A stretch of 64,000 nt of DNA from Opitutaceae bacterium EW11 (GTDB taxonomy: Bacteria > Verrucomicrobiota > Verrucomicrobiia > Opitutales > Opitutaceae). Shown piece after piece: positions 41,971-52,451 of the stretch. The notes under the pieces were generated by a model, which saw only the letters and a program-made list of their open reading frames with translations, made no database searches and was not told the origin of the DNA. The stretch's first letter is position 1, and each line of letters starts with the position of its first letter. The stretch covers positions 186,001 to 250,000 of the forward strand of contig QAYY01000003.1 in NCBI GenBank assembly GCA_003054665.1, written 5' to 3'. A program made the position numbers and the translations under genes.

Positions 41971-43821
41971 TCATTCGACGGTTACCGATTTGGCGAGATT
42001 CCGCGGCTTGTCCACGTCGCACCCACGTTCGACAGCGATATAGTAACTGAGGAGTTGGACGGGCACAGTTGCGACGATTGGCAGCACGGCTTCGTGACAG
42101 TCCGGGATCGTGATGACCTCGTCCGCCAAGCCGGCAGGGATCTCGCAGCCTTCGGTCGTGACGACAATGGTCGGGCCGCGTCGCGCTTTGATCTCCTGAA
42201 TCGACGAGACGAGCTTGTTGAAGATCTCGCACTGCGGGGCGAAGAAAACCGTCGGGCACTTTTCGCTGATGAGCGCGATGGGCCCGTGTTTCATCTCCGC
42301 GGCGGGATAACCTTCGGCGTGGATATAGGAAATCTCCTTCAGCTTCAGCGCACCCTCGAGTGCGATCGGAAAGAGCGACAGGCGGCCCAGGAAGAGCATG
42401 TCGTTGTACCGCGCGAATCGCTTCGCGACGTTCCGGATGTGAGGAGCCTGTTCCAGCACCTTCCGAACCAGATCGGGCACGCCTTTCAGCGCTTTCACAT
42501 ACTGTACGCCGTCCGCGAAACTCATGTCGCGCATCCGGGCGATGTAGAGCGCGATCATCGCGCCGACCATTAGTTGGGACGTGAATGCTTTGGTGGAGGC
42601 GACTCCGATTTCCGGCCCGACATGTTGATAAATGCCCCCATCGGCTTCGCGTGCGATGCTCGAACCCACGCTGTTGTTGATCGCCATTACCTTGTAGCCT
42701 TTGCGCTTCGCTTCGCGCAGGGCGCCGAGCGTATCGATGGTTTCGCCCGACTGGCTGACCATGAAGAAAAGTGTATTCCCGCTCAGCGGCGTGTTCCGGT
42801 AGCGGAATTCGGAGGAGTAATCCACCTCCACCGGCACGCGCGCGAACCGCTCGATCAGATGTTCAGCGACCAGGCAGGCGTGCCAGGCGGTGCCGCACCC
42901 GCAGAACGCAAACCGATCGAGCTGTCGGAACTCCACCGGACTCAGGTTGAGTCCGCCGAACTGCGCCGTGCTGCCGTCGGCCGAAAAGCGGCCGCGCATG
43001 GTGTTTTCGAGCGCGGCGGGCTGCTCGAAAATCTCCTTCTCCATGAAGTGGGAGTAGGAGCCGAGCTCGGTGGCATCGACCGTCCACGTCACGCGATTGA
43101 CGATCGGCGATACGTCTTCCTCGGCCTGCGTGATGATCGTGAAGCGCTTCGGGGTGACGTGCACCAGTTCGCCGTCTTTCAGATAGACGACGTTCTGCGT
43201 CCGGCTGATCAGGGCGGAGACATCGCTGGCAATGATATACTCCTCTTCGCCGACTCCCAGGATCAGCGGAGAAGCTTTCCGGGCGGCGACGATTTCACCG
43301 GGGGCATCGGAACACACGACGGCGATTCCGTAGGTTCCCTCGACGTGCATCAGGGCGCGGCGGACGCTCTCCAGAAAACGGCTTTTGTCGCCGGCCTGCG
43401 GCTCCTTCTGATAGTGGTACGCGATCAGGTTGACGAGAGCCTCCGTGTCCGTTTCCGAGCTGAAGGTATAACCCTTGCTGAGCAGGAAGCGCTTCATGCT
43501 CGCGAAATTCTCGATCACCCCGTTGTGGATCAGGGCGAACTTGCCGTCGCTGCTGACGTGCGGGTGCGCGTTGGCGTCCGTCACGCCGCCGTGCGTCGCC
43601 CAGCGAGTATGGGCGATGCCGGTTGTCCCCGTGAGCTGGTGGCGGGCGACCTCCTTGACCAGGTTTTCGACCCGGCCGACCTTTTTCGCGACGTCGATGT
43701 GGTTGTTCTGGAGAACGGCGACGCCGGCGGAGTCATACCCGCGGTACTCCAGCCGCTTCAGTCCTTCGAGGAGGATTGTCACAGCCTTCTGTTTGCCGAC
43801 GTAACCAACAATTCCACACAT
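41971..43821 (-). CDS. glmS: GlmS, glutamine-fructose-6-phosphate aminotransferase
   Basis: The 616-residue product begins MCGIVGYVGKQKAV; after Met removal Cys1 is the glutaminase nucleophile. The glutaminase domain (RWATHGGVTDANAHPH, LIHNGVIEN) is followed by two SIS domains (MVSQSGETIDTLGALREA, GVASTKAFTSQL) and the end KSVTVE. It makes glucosamine-6-phosphate for peptidoglycan and lipid A and, indirectly, UDP-GlcNAc for BshA. It diverges from glgC with 69 bp between starts, too little for a glmS ribozyme, so that regulation is not present here. Confidence 0.97.
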   Translation of the reverse strand: MCGIVGYVGKQKAVTILLEGLKRLEYRGYDSAGVAVLQNNHIDVAKKVGRVENLVKEVARHQLTGTTGIAHTRWATHGGVTDANAHPHVSSDGKFALIHNGVIENFASMKRFLLSKGYTFSSETDTEALVNLIAYHYQKEPQAGDKSRFLESVRRALMHVEGTYGIAVVCSDAPGEIVAARKASPLILGVGEEEYIIASDVSALISRTQNVVYLKDGELVHVTPKRFTIITQAEEDVSPIVNRVTWTVDATELGSYSHFMEKEIFEQPAALENTMRGRFSADGSTAQFGGLNLSPVEFRQLDRFAFCGCGTAWHACLVAEHLIERFARVPVEVDYSSEFRYRNTPLSGNTLFFMVSQSGETIDTLGALREAKRKGYKVMAINNSVGSSIAREADGGIYQHVGPEIGVASTKAFTSQLMVGAMIALYIARMRDMSFADGVQYVKALKGVPDLVRKVLEQAPHIRNVAKRFARYNDMLFLGRLSLFPIALEGALKLKEISYIHAEGYPAAEMKHGPIALISEKCPTVFFAPQCEIFNKLVSSIQEIKARRGPTIVVTTEGCEIPAGLADEVITIPDCHEAVLPIVATVPVQLLSYYIAVERGCDVDKPRNLAKSVTVE

Positions 43822-43890
43822 AGTTTTCTTCTTTTGACTGGCGAAATTACCCGTCGCAACAAACGTAGTGCAAGGCTTTAGGCCCAACAT

Positions 43891-45174
43891 ATGCCAACCC
43901 CAAAGAATGTGATCGCAGTCATCATGGGCGGCGGACGCGGAACGCGTCTCCAGCCGCTGACGTCGGAGCGGAGCAAGCCTGCGGTGCCGTTGGCGGGCAA
44001 ATACCGGTTGGTCGATATACCGATCAGCAACTGCATCAATTCCGACATCAATCGCATCTTCCTTCTGACGCAGTTTCAGACCGCCTCGCTCCACCGGCAC
44101 ATCCAGAACACCTACCACTTCGATTCGTTTGGCTACGGCTTCGTGGACATCCTCGCCGCCGAGCAGACGGACAAGAGCGCCGACTGGTATCAGGGCACCG
44201 CCGATGCGGTCCGCCGAAACCTGCAGCACTTCCGGTCCTTCCCGCACGAGATCGTGCTCATCCTCTCGGGGGACCAGCTCTACCGGATGGATTTTCGCGA
44301 GATCCTGAAACAGCACGTGGAGAGCGGGGCGGACGTGACCGTGTCCTCCGTGCCGTTCCCCGTGAGCCGCGTGGAGGGACTCGGCCTCATGCGCGTGAAC
44401 GACGATCTTTCCATCACGGAATTCGTGGAGAAACCGAAGGATCCGGCGGTCATCGATTCGCTGCGGCTAAGCGATAACCTCGAGAAGAAGTACAAGCTTC
44501 CTCCCGGCGGCAACTGCCTGGCCTCGATGGGCATTTACGTATTCAACCGCTCGGTACTCCAGGAGTCCCTGGACAACTCCATGACCGATTTCGGCAAGGA
44601 GATCATCCCGAGCCTCCTCGGAAAGAAACGCCTGTTCGCGTATGTCTTCCAAGGATACTGGGAGGACATCGGAACGGTGCGGGCCTTCTTCGAGGCCAAC
44701 CTCGCCCTCGCGCAGCCCCTGCCTCCCTTCAACTTCTTCGACGCGCGCGATCCGATCTACACGCAGGACCGGTTCCTGCCGCCCTCGAAGATCAACAACT
44801 GCACCATCGACTACGTCGTGCTCGGCGACGGCGCCATCATCGAAGGCTCGCGCGTTAAGCATAGCGTTATCGGCATCCGTTCGTTCATCCGGGAAGGCTG
44901 CAACCTGGAAGACGTGGTGATGATGGGGGCGGATTTCTACCAGACCGAGGACGAGATGAAATCGGATCTGGAGAAGGGAATCCCGCACACCGGCGTCGGC
45001 CGCAATTGCTGGATCAAGGGAGCGATCATCGACAAGAACGCTCGCATCGGCGACAACGTGAAGCTCTCCGCGGAAGGCAAGGCGGACGGCACCTACCCGC
45101 ACGGCATCATGGTCCGCGACGGCGTGCTTCTCGTGCCCAAGGGCGGAATCGTCCCGAACGGCAGCGTCGTTTGA
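43891..45174 (+). CDS. glgC: GlgC, glucose-1-phosphate adenylyltransferase
   Basis: The 427-residue protein has the nucleotidyltransferase loop IMGGGRGTRLQPLTSERSKP, the sugar-phosphate binding segment YRLVDIPISNCINS and EFVEKPKDP, and a C-terminal left-handed helix domain with hexapeptide repeats (SRVKHSVIGIRSFIREGCNL). It makes ADP-glucose for glycogen. No glgA or glgB is adjacent. It shares its upstream region with glmS on the opposite strand, so the two could be coordinately controlled. Confidence 0.96.
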   Translation: MPTPKNVIAVIMGGGRGTRLQPLTSERSKPAVPLAGKYRLVDIPISNCINSDINRIFLLTQFQTASLHRHIQNTYHFDSFGYGFVDILAAEQTDKSADWYQGTADAVRRNLQHFRSFPHEIVLILSGDQLYRMDFREILKQHVESGADVTVSSVPFPVSRVEGLGLMRVNDDLSITEFVEKPKDPAVIDSLRLSDNLEKKYKLPPGGNCLASMGIYVFNRSVLQESLDNSMTDFGKEIIPSLLGKKRLFAYVFQGYWEDIGTVRAFFEANLALAQPLPPFNFFDARDPIYTQDRFLPPSKINNCTIDYVVLGDGAIIEGSRVKHSVIGIRSFIREGCNLEDVVMMGADFYQTEDEMKSDLEKGIPHTGVGRNCWIKGAIIDKNARIGDNVKLSAEGKADGTYPHGIMVRDGVLLVPKGGIVPNGSVV

Positions 45175-45260
45175 TTCCTGCCGCGCAACGCGAAGGTCGC
45201 GGACGCAGTCGATCGGCTCCGCAGCGATTGCGGTGGCGCCTTTGAGGGCTGGCCGGAGAA

Positions 45261-45288
45261 CAAAAAAGGCGGACCCGGAGGTCCGCCT
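45261..45288 (-). terminator. Intrinsic terminator after ychF
   Basis: A perfect 9-bp stem (AGGCGGACC / GGTCCGCCT, 4-nt loop, 45267-45288) runs on the minus strand into a run of six T. It lies 25 bp after the ychF stop and sits between converging ychF and glgC, so it may serve both, though glgC would lack a T-run. Confidence 0.88.
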
Positions 45289-45313
45289 CGAAAGCGTCAG
45301 GTCTCGGCGCCGA

Positions 45314-46417
45314 TCAGTTGTTGAACCGGAAGAGGGCGACGTCGCCGTCCTGGAAAACGTAGTCTTTGCCTTCCAGACGGTACTTGCCGGCGTCGCGCGC
45401 CGCGGCCGTGCTGCCCAGCTTGACAAGGTCGTCGTAACTCACGACTTCGGCCTTGATGAAGCCCTTCTCGAAATCGGTGTGGATCACGCCGGCGGCCTGT
45501 GGCGCCTTCCAGCCCTTCTTGATCGTCCAGGCGCGGACTTCCTTTTCGCCCGCCGTGAAGTAGGTCAGGAGTCCAAGAAGTGAATACGTCGCGCGGATCA
45601 GCGCGGAAACGCCGGAGTCGGAAACGCCGAGATCCTTGAGGAACTCCTTTGCCTCGTCCGGGGACAGGTCGATCAGCTCGGCTTCGATGCGGGCGCTGAT
45701 GGGAACGTAGGCGGCGTCGTGGTGGGTTCGGACGAACTCGGCTACTTTCTGCACGAACGGATTCTGTTCGGCGTTGGCGAGATCGCTCTCCGCGACGTTG
45801 CAGGCGTAGATGACGGGCTTGGCGCTGAGCAGCTGGAACAGCTTCAGCAGCTTCGCCTCCTCCTCGTTCACCGGGAAGATGTTCGCCGGCTTGTTGGCGT
45901 TGAGGTGCGGCGTGATCCGCTCGAGCAGGGCCATCTCGGCCTGGGCTTCTTTGTCGCCGCTCTTCGCCTTCTTCTGCGTTTTCTCGATGCGCTTTGTCAC
46001 GGCATCGAGGTCGGCGAGGATCAGCTCGGTCGTGATGACCTCGATGTCGCGCACCGGGTCGACCGAACCCATCGTGTGAACGACGTCGGGATCCTCGAAG
46101 CAGCGGACGACGTGGACGATGGCGTCGACCTCGCGGATGTTCGCGAGAAACTGGTTGCCGAGACCTTCGCCCTTGCTCGCTCCGGCGACCAAACCGGCGA
46201 TGTCGACGAATTCGATGGCTGCCGGGATCACCACCTGGGTTTTGGCGATCTTCTGAAGCACGTACATGCGTTCGTCGGGCACGGTCACGACGCCCACATT
46301 CGGATCGATCGTGCAGAACGGGTAGTTCGCCGCTTCCGCTTTCCGGGAGCGGGTGAGGGCGTTGAAGAGGGTTGATTTGCCCACGTTGGGCAGGCCGACG
46401 ATGCCAGCTTTCAGCAT
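45314..46417 (-). CDS. ychF: YchF/Ola1-type redox-regulated ATPase
   Basis: The 367-residue protein has the Obg-related P-loop [15 protein letters not shown], the switch/G3 region [20 protein letters not shown], and the C-terminal TGS domain ([20 protein letters not shown], ending DVALFRFNN). YchF binds ribosomes and prefers ATP. The length and all motifs are standard. Confidence 0.97.
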   Translation of the reverse strand: MLKAGIVGLPNVGKSTLFNALTRSRKAEAANYPFCTIDPNVGVVTVPDERMYVLQKIAKTQVVIPAAIEFVDIAGLVAGASKGEGLGNQFLANIREVDAIVHVVRCFEDPDVVHTMGSVDPVRDIEVITTELILADLDAVTKRIEKTQKKAKSGDKEAQAEMALLERITPHLNANKPANIFPVNEEEAKLLKLFQLLSAKPVIYACNVAESDLANAEQNPFVQKVAEFVRTHHDAAYVPISARIEAELIDLSPDEAKEFLKDLGVSDSGVSALIRATYSLLGLLTYFTAGEKEVRAWTIKKGWKAPQAAGVIHTDFEKGFIKAEVVSYDDLVKLGSTAAARDAGKYRLEGKDYVFQDGDVALFRFNN

Positions 46418-46483
46418 AGCCGAGCACCTTCGCGGCCCGACGGAGAGGATTCAACAAATTTAAGCCGCGCCTCAACCGCGGCG

Positions 46484-46712
<229 letters not shown>

Positions 46713-46812
46713 GCGCCGTCGGCGACGGCTATAACACACGCTTGACAAGGGGGGCGCCGGTTAGTGCACTCCCCGGCTTTTCTACAAGAAATCGTTCAGA
46801 AGAACTCCGCTC

Positions 46813-47067
46813 ATGTCCCTCAAAATCCGTCTCTCCCGTATCGGCGCCGTGCACAAGCCGATCTACCACGTTGTGGTGGCTGAAACCCGTTCCCGCCGCG
46901 ACGGCGCTCCGGTTGAGATCCTTGGCACGTACACGCCGCAGTCGAAGACGACTCCGCTGACGCTCGACGTCGCCCGGGCCGACTACTGGATGAGCAAGGG
47001 CGCGCTCGCGACCGACACGGCCAAGGGTCTGATCAAGAAGGCTCGCAAGGCCGCGCCGGCTGCTTAA
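46813..47067 (+). CDS. rpsP: 30S ribosomal protein S16
   Basis: The 84-residue product starts MSLKIRLSRIGAVHKPIYHV and has the S16 motif VVAETRSRRDG; its ending (KARKAAPAA) is the usual basic tail. It heads a ribosomal operon with trmD and rplS. The usual next gene, rimM, is missing; only 115 bp lie before trmD. Confidence 0.97.
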   Translation: MSLKIRLSRIGAVHKPIYHVVVAETRSRRDGAPVEILGTYTPQSKTTPLTLDVARADYWMSKGALATDTAKGLIKKARKAAPAA

Positions 47068-47182
47068 GCGCACCCGGTGTTTGCTTGGGGACGCGCCTCG
47101 CGTCCCTGTCCGACCAAAGCCTCGGCTCGTCCGAGGTTTTGTCGTTTACGCACCGACCGCCTTTATCCTCAGCTTCCTCCCC

Positions 47183-47869
47183 ATGCCGCTGCACATCGAC
47201 GTGCTTACGTTATTCCCGCGGATGCTCGACGGTGTTCTGAACGAGAGCATTCTGGGCAAGGGGATTTCGGCGGGGCATCTTTCCGTCAAGGTTCACGACC
47301 TCCGCGCGTGGACAACCGACAAGCACCGGACCGCGGACGATCGGCCTTTTGGCGGCGGCGCGGGCATGGTGATGAAGCCGGATCCGGTCTTTGCGGCGAT
47401 GGAGCAGATACAGACTCCCGGCTGCCGGCGCATTTACCTGACGCCCGACGGCGTGCCGCTTTCGCCGGAGATCGCAGAAGAACTCTCAAAGCAAACGCAC
47501 CTGGTTTTTCTCAGCGGCCATTACGAAGGAATCGACCAGCGGATCCGCGATTGCGTCATCGATCAGGAGCTCAGTATCGGCGATTACGTGCTCACCAACG
47601 GCACGCTGGCGGCCGCGGTGGTAATCGATGCGCTGAGCCGCTTTATCCCAGGTGTTTTGGGGGAAGAAAAGTCATTGACGCACGAATCCTTCACCGGCAA
47701 GTTGCTCGACTTTCCTCAATACACGCGTCCCGCCGAATTTCGGGGTATGTCCGTGCCGGAAGTGCTCCTCTCGGGCAACCACGGCGAGATCGAAAAGTGG
47801 CGACACGCGAAACGTATCGAGAAAACCCGCCAAGTCCGTCCCGATTTATACGCTAAATATCAGTCATGA
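47183..47869 (+). CDS. trmD: TrmD, tRNA (guanine-37-N1)-methyltransferase
   Basis: The 228-residue protein starts [20 protein letters not shown]. It contains [18 protein letters not shown] and the SAM-binding trefoil knot ([14 protein letters not shown], then [15 protein letters not shown]). It methylates G37 of tRNAs to prevent frameshifting. The frame is open upstream to 47081, but the ATG at 47183 matches the family start. Its stop overlaps the rplS start. Confidence 0.97.
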   Translation: MPLHIDVLTLFPRMLDGVLNESILGKGISAGHLSVKVHDLRAWTTDKHRTADDRPFGGGAGMVMKPDPVFAAMEQIQTPGCRRIYLTPDGVPLSPEIAEELSKQTHLVFLSGHYEGIDQRIRDCVIDQELSIGDYVLTNGTLAAAVVIDALSRFIPGVLGEEKSLTHESFTGKLLDFPQYTRPAEFRGMSVPEVLLSGNHGEIEKWRHAKRIEKTRQVRPDLYAKYQS

Positions 47870-48243
47870 ATCCCATCATCAAAGAGCTGACCGCTCCCCA
47901 GCTTAAGAACAACCTGCCTGCGTTCAAAGTGGGCGACGGCGTGCGGGTGCACACGAAGGTTCGCGAAGGCGACAAAGAGCGCATCCAGGTGTTTGCCGGG
48001 ATCGTGATCGCTCGCAAGGGCCACGGGATTCATGAGACCTTCACGGTTCGCCGCATCAGCTACGGCGAGGGCGTCGAGCGCGTTTTCCCGGTGAATTCGC
48101 CGAACATTGAGAAGATCGAGATCGAGCGTGAGTCCGAGCCGATGCGCGCCCGCCTCTATTACCTGCGCAGTCGTCAGGGCAAGGCCGCCGTTGCGGTTCG
48201 CGAGAAGCGTTCCGAAGGCGCCGCCGCTTCGACCCAGAGCTGA
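47866..48243 (+). CDS. rplS: 50S ribosomal protein L19
   Basis: The 125-residue product has the L19 core: [40 protein letters not shown] and [19 protein letters not shown], ending with an Ala/Ser-rich tail. It overlaps the trmD stop by 4 nt (ATGA) and is followed by a terminator, so it closes the rpsP-trmD-rplS unit. Confidence 0.97.
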   Translation: MNPIIKELTAPQLKNNLPAFKVGDGVRVHTKVREGDKERIQVFAGIVIARKGHGIHETFTVRRISYGEGVERVFPVNSPNIEKIEIERESEPMRARLYYLRSRQGKAAVAVREKRSEGAAASTQS

Positions 48244-48270
48244 TAGCGGTCAACAATTAGAGCACTTTTC

Positions 48271-48300
48271 AAGGCGAGCTTTCATAGGCTCGCCTTTCTT
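48271..48300 (+). terminator. Intrinsic terminator of the rpsP-trmD-rplS unit
   Basis: A 9-bp stem (AAGGCGAGC / GCTCGCCTT, 8-nt loop, 48271-48296) followed by TCTT, 27 bp after the rplS stop. The T-run is short, so termination may be moderate. Confidence 0.75.
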
Positions 48301-48395
48301 ATGCCCGAATTTCGGCTTTCCCCCGCTCCGGGGCTTCCTTAAGCCGTGCCTTTTCCGCACACGAGTGCGTTCCCCCGCCAACACCCTGATATCTC

Positions 48396-50387
48396 ATGAA
48401 ACTCCAAACCGACATCCTCGCCAAAGCCTGCGCGCAAGCTCGTGGCCTAGCCCTGGACGCTGTTCATAAATGCTCGTCCGGTCACCTCGGCTTGCCCCTC
48501 GGCGCGACCGAGATCGGCGCCGTGCTTTATGGCAACGCGCTGGTCCACAATCCCGACGAGCCGCGCTGGCTGAATCGCGATCGGTTCGTGCTCTCCGCAG
48601 GACACGGCTCGATGTTCCTCTACTCGTGGCTGCACTTGAGCGGTTACGCGCTTTCGCTCGAGGAGCTTAAGAATTTCCGCCAGTTGCATAGCAAAACCCC
48701 GGGCCATCCGGAGTTCTTGGAGACGCCGGGTGTCGAGAGCACGACGGGCCCCCTCGGGCAGGGCGTGGGCAACGCCGTCGGAATGGCGATGGCGGGGAAG
48801 ATGGCCGAGGCCCGGTTCAACACGCCGGAGCATCCGATTTTCGACTACCACGTGATCGCACTCGCGGGCGACGGCTGTATGCAGGAAGGCGTGGCGATGG
48901 AAGCGGTGGCTTTCGCAGGCCACCAGAAACTCGACAACCTGATCCTGATCTACGACTCGAACGACGTCACGCTCGACGCCATGGCCGCGAAGACGCAGAG
49001 CGAGAATACCGCGGCGCGTTTCAAGGCGATTGGCTGGGACGTGCAGACACTCGTCGATGGCCATGATCTGGCCGCGATTCTCAAGGCGATCAACCGCGCC
49101 AAAAAAGCGCAGAGCGGCAAGCCGCAGCTGATCGTTGCCAAGACGCAGATCTGCCGCGGGATTCCCGAAGTCGCCGGAACCAGCAAGGGACATGGCGAGG
49201 GTGGGGCGAAATTCGCGGATGCGGCCCGCAAGGGTCTGGGCCTCCCCGAAGGTGAGCTCTTTTTTGTCAGCGAGGACGTCCGTGCCTACTTCACCGATCA
49301 CAAAAAGCGGCTCGTCCGCGCCTACAACAGGTGGGTCAAAACCTTCGAGGCTTGGCGTGCAGCGAATCCCGACAAGGCCGCGCTGCTTGACTCCCGCACG
49401 GCGCAGCCCAATGCGGCCGACCTGCTCTCGAAAATTCCGGCTTTCGCCGCCGACGCGAAGCTAGCCACTCGGGCCGCCGGACGCGACGTGCTCCAGCCTG
49501 TCGCCGCCGCGCTCCCGCTGCTGATTTCCGGCAGCGCCGACCTCCACGGATCGACGCTGAACTACATCGCCGCCGACAAGGATTTCGATCCTTCCAATCG
49601 GGCCGGTCGCAATCTGCGGTACGGTATCCGCGAGCACGGGATGGCCGCCATCAACAACGGCGTGGCCTACGACGGTCTGTTCCGTCCGTCTTGCGCGACC
49701 TTCCTTGTCTTTGCCGACTACTCGCGTCCGTCGATGCGTCTGGCCGCGCTCGCGAAGCTTCCGGTCGTCTATATCTACACGCACGACTCCATCGGCGTCG
49801 GCGAAGACGGTCCCACGCACCAGCCGATCGAGACGGTTTCCGGCCTGCGCCTGATTCCGAATCTGGACGTCATCCGCCCTGCGGATCCGGAGGAGACTGC
49901 CGGCGCCTTCGCCGCAGCGCTCGAGCGCGTGGATGGTCCGACCCTTCTCGCTCTGACTCGCCAGAATGTCCCGATGCTGAACGACATTCCGGTGGACGTT
50001 CGCCGCAACGGCGTGCTCAAGGGCGGCTATATCGCCGTTCGCGAGACGGCTGAGCTGACTCACATCCTCCTCGCCGCGGGCAGCGAACTCCAGCACGCCG
50101 TCGCCGCCGCCAAGACGATCGGCGCAGGGGTTCGCGTGGTTTCAATGCCCTGCTTCGAGCGGTTCAATCGCCAGTCGGCCGAGTACCGCAACGAGGTGCT
50201 TCCGCCGTCCGTGCGCAAACGGGTCGCAATCGAGGCCGGTGTCACGCCGCTCTGGCGCGAATACGTGGGACTCGACGGCAAGGTTCTCGGCATCGACCGC
50301 TTCGGCATCAGCGCTCCGGGAAACACGGTGATGAAGGAACTCGGCATCACCGCCGAGGCCGTGGTCGCCGCGGCGCAGTCGCTGTAA
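48396..50387 (+). CDS. tkt: Transketolase
   Basis: The 663-residue product has the thiamine-diphosphate domains in order: [38 protein letters not shown], the metal/ThDP motif [16 protein letters not shown], then the pyrimidine domain [15 protein letters not shown] and [19 protein letters not shown]. It moves two-carbon units between sugar phosphates in the pentose phosphate and Calvin-type pathways. It is a single-gene unit: a terminator stands before it and two hairpins follow it. Confidence 0.97.
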   Translation: MKLQTDILAKACAQARGLALDAVHKCSSGHLGLPLGATEIGAVLYGNALVHNPDEPRWLNRDRFVLSAGHGSMFLYSWLHLSGYALSLEELKNFRQLHSKTPGHPEFLETPGVESTTGPLGQGVGNAVGMAMAGKMAEARFNTPEHPIFDYHVIALAGDGCMQEGVAMEAVAFAGHQKLDNLILIYDSNDVTLDAMAAKTQSENTAARFKAIGWDVQTLVDGHDLAAILKAINRAKKAQSGKPQLIVAKTQICRGIPEVAGTSKGHGEGGAKFADAARKGLGLPEGELFFVSEDVRAYFTDHKKRLVRAYNRWVKTFEAWRAANPDKAALLDSRTAQPNAADLLSKIPAFAADAKLATRAAGRDVLQPVAAALPLLISGSADLHGSTLNYIAADKDFDPSNRAGRNLRYGIREHGMAAINNGVAYDGLFRPSCATFLVFADYSRPSMRLAALAKLPVVYIYTHDSIGVGEDGPTHQPIETVSGLRLIPNLDVIRPADPEETAGAFAAALERVDGPTLLALTRQNVPMLNDIPVDVRRNGVLKGGYIAVRETAELTHILLAAGSELQHAVAAAKTIGAGVRVVSMPCFERFNRQSAEYRNEVLPPSVRKRVAIEAGVTPLWREYVGLDGKVLGIDRFGISAPGNTVMKELGITAEAVVAAAQSL

Positions 50388-50403
50388 CGTCCGTTCTACT
50401 ACG

Positions 50404-50425
50404 CTGCCGCACCGCTGTGCGGCAG
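50404..50425 (+). terminator. First hairpin after tkt
   Basis: A perfect 9-bp stem (CTGCCGCAC / GTGCGGCAG) with a CGCT tetraloop lies 16 bp after the tkt stop. It lacks a T-run of its own and precedes the stronger terminator at 50436. Confidence 0.6.
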
Positions 50426-50435
50426 ATCCCTTTCG

Positions 50436-50465
50436 AGGCAGGCCCCGTGCGGGCCTGCCTTTTTG
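50436..50465 (+). terminator. Intrinsic terminator of tkt
   Basis: A 10-bp stem (AGGCAGGCCC / GGGCCTGCCT, 5-nt loop) runs straight into a five-T run. Together with the preceding hairpin it isolates tkt from the efflux operon downstream. Confidence 0.92.
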
Positions 50466-50600
50466 TTGTCGGGGTATCGATCGACCCAGCGTGGCACGCC
50501 GTGCCCGGTCGAAGCGGCGCGCGTTGGCTCGTCGAGCGAGTCCCTGCCTCCCTGCATTTCCGCCCGTTCCGGCGCGGCGCGACTTTTCTTCAACCGCCTG

Positions 50601-50653
50601 TTGACTTTGTCGGACGCACCTCGTTAGGTGCCTAACTATTAGTCGCCTGACTA
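50601..50653 (+). promoter_or_regulatory. Probable promoter with a tandem 15-bp operator upstream of the MarR gene
   Basis: Two adjacent 15-bp units, TTAGGTGCCTAACTA (50624-50638) and TTAGTCGCCTGACTA (50639-50653), are 12/15 identical. Each is itself an inverted repeat (TTAGG/CCTAA; TAGTC/GACTA). A TTGACT hexamer at 50601-50606 lies 17 bp before the first unit, where a -10 box would fall inside it. This is the layout expected of MarR autorepression of the efflux operon. The -10 (TTAGGT) is a poor match, so exact transcription start is uncertain. Confidence 0.68.
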
Positions 50654-50674
50654 TTTCTGTCCCTTACTAGAATC

Positions 50675-51250
50675 ATGCCGCATCTGCTCATCAAAGATCT
50701 GCCGCGTTACGAGTGCCTCCTGGGCGCCGCGCAGACGTTTCCTGACCTAGATCCATCTGCCTGCGAGGTGTTTATGCACGTGCTCCGCGCGGGGGACGAG
50801 GCGTTCAGGGTCGCGGATGATCATCTGGCGTGCCACCATATTTCACCGGGCCGGTTCACCGTTTTGCTGCTCCTCTTGGACAAGGCTCACAACTGCCCGA
50901 AGGCTCACACGCCGGCGGAGTTGGCGGATATGGCGGGGGTGACGCGGGCGACCATGACGGGACTGGTCGACACGTTGGAGCGCGACGGCTTCGTGACCCG
51001 GACGCCTGACCCGAACGACCGCCGGATGATGTCGGTGTCGCTCACAGAACACGGGAAGGCGCGCCTCGAGGCCATTCTGCCGGGCCATTTTCGCCGGATG
51101 GCGATGCTTGTGGCGACGCTGGACGAGAACGAGCGCCGAACCCTCGTCCGACTCCTGACCAAGATTCTCGAGAAGGCGGCGGAGATCGGCAAGCCGACTC
51201 CGGCGTCCGCCACCCCTGACGTTCCTCCTGCCGCTTCGGCGCGTAGCTAG
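50675..51250 (+). CDS. MarR-family transcriptional regulator
   Basis: The 191-residue product has a winged helix-turn-helix: TPAELADMAGVTRATMTGLV (recognition helix) and the wing GFVTRTPDPNDRRMMSVSLT, flanked by dimerisation helices. MarR repressors release DNA on binding phenolic or antibiotic ligands. It precedes the three pump genes by 29 bp and has tandem operator-like repeats 22 bp before its ATG, so it most likely represses its own operon. Confidence 0.9.
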   Translation: MPHLLIKDLPRYECLLGAAQTFPDLDPSACEVFMHVLRAGDEAFRVADDHLACHHISPGRFTVLLLLLDKAHNCPKAHTPAELADMAGVTRATMTGLVDTLERDGFVTRTPDPNDRRMMSVSLTEHGKARLEAILPGHFRRMAMLVATLDENERRTLVRLLTKILEKAAEIGKPTPASATPDVPPAASARS

Positions 51251-51279
51251 TTCTACCCCTTTCCACACACACAACATCC

Positions 51280-52401
51280 ATGATCAAGAAATTCGTCCTC
51301 TCCGTTGTCGGCTTCGTCGCGGTGGTTGCCGCGCTTGGCTTCGTGAAGGCCAAGCAGATTGCCGACATGCAGGCACACGCACCGGGCATGCCGGTGCTCT
51401 CGGTCAGTTCCGTTGAGGCCAAGCTCGACACTTGGCAGCCGATCCTCAGCGGCATCGGCACACTCACCCCGATCGCCGGAGCTTCGCTGAGCACCGAAGC
51501 CGAAGGAACGGTCGCCAAGATCAGCTTCGAAAACGGCCAGCTCGTCCATGCGGGCGACGTCCTGATCGAGCTCGATACCACGGTTGAGACCGCCCAGCTC
51601 AAGTCCGCCGAGGCTCAGCTCGTTCTGGCCAAGCTCGAGTTCAACCGCGCGAACGAGCTTCTCCAGAAGAACACCGTCAGCCAGGCCTCGGTCGACCAAG
51701 CCACGGCCCAGTTGAACCAGATCGAGGCCAACGTCGCCGCGCTCAAGGCGTTGATCGACCGCAAGACCGTGCGCGCGCCGTTCGACGGCCGGATCGGTAT
51801 CCGCGCCGTGAATATCGGCCAGTTCGTCTCCCGCGGGCAGCCGCTCGTCCCGCTGCAGAAGCTGGATCAGCTGTACGTCAACTTCACCTTGCCCGAACGC
51901 GACCTGCCCAAGCTCCAGACGGGCGATGCCGTGCACGTGCTCGTGGACGCGTTCCCGAACCAGCCGTTTGAGGGAAAACTCAACGCCATCAGCCCCGAGG
52001 TGAACTCCAGCACCCGCAACGTCTCGCTGCAGGCGTTGATCGACAATCCCCACGAGGTGATGCGCCCCGGCATGTTCGCCCGCGTCGAGGTTCAGCTCCC
52101 CGAGGGCCGTCCGCTCGTGGTCGTTCCGGCCACCGCCATCGCGTATGCGGCGTACGGCAATTCGGTCTTCATCATCGAGCAGATGAAGGGCCGCGACGGT
52201 AAGGAATACCTCGGTGTCCGCCAGCAGTTCGTCCAGTTGGGCGACAAGCGCGGCGATCTCGTCGCCATCACCGATGGCCTCAAGCCGGGCGAACAAGTCG
52301 TGTCCGCCGGCGTGTTCAAGCTGCGCAATGCGCTGCCGGTGAAGATCAACAACTCGGTCCAGCCCTCGGCTGAACTGAATCCGAATCCGGCCAACACCTA
52401 A
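51280..52401 (+). CDS. RND efflux periplasmic adaptor (AcrA/MexA family)
   Basis: The 373-residue product is anchored or secreted by an N-terminal hydrophobic segment (FVLSVVGFVAVVAALGFV). It shows the lipoyl halves (EGTVAKISFENGQLVHAGDV and RAPFDGRIGIRAVNIGQFV), a hairpin between them, and the beta-barrel and membrane-proximal domains (RPGMFARVEVQLPEGRPLVV). It connects the inner-membrane pump to the outer-membrane channel. It lies 50 bp before the pump gene. Confidence 0.94.
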   Translation: MIKKFVLSVVGFVAVVAALGFVKAKQIADMQAHAPGMPVLSVSSVEAKLDTWQPILSGIGTLTPIAGASLSTEAEGTVAKISFENGQLVHAGDVLIELDTTVETAQLKSAEAQLVLAKLEFNRANELLQKNTVSQASVDQATAQLNQIEANVAALKALIDRKTVRAPFDGRIGIRAVNIGQFVSRGQPLVPLQKLDQLYVNFTLPERDLPKLQTGDAVHVLVDAFPNQPFEGKLNAISPEVNSSTRNVSLQALIDNPHEVMRPGMFARVEVQLPEGRPLVVVPATAIAYAAYGNSVFIIEQMKGRDGKEYLGVRQQFVQLGDKRGDLVAITDGLKPGEQVVSAGVFKLRNALPVKINNSVQPSAELNPNPANT

Positions 52402-52451
52402 CGAGTGCAAGCCGCGGGCGCCCTGATCGCGCCCCGGTCCCACCTCGCATC

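Noticed and set aside
43822-43890. Possible glmS ribozyme
   Set aside because: Only 69 bp separate glmS from the divergent glgC gene, too short for the ribozyme fold.
50624-50653. Start of a CRISPR-like array
   Set aside because: Only two adjacent, imperfect units without spacers; better explained as regulator sites.
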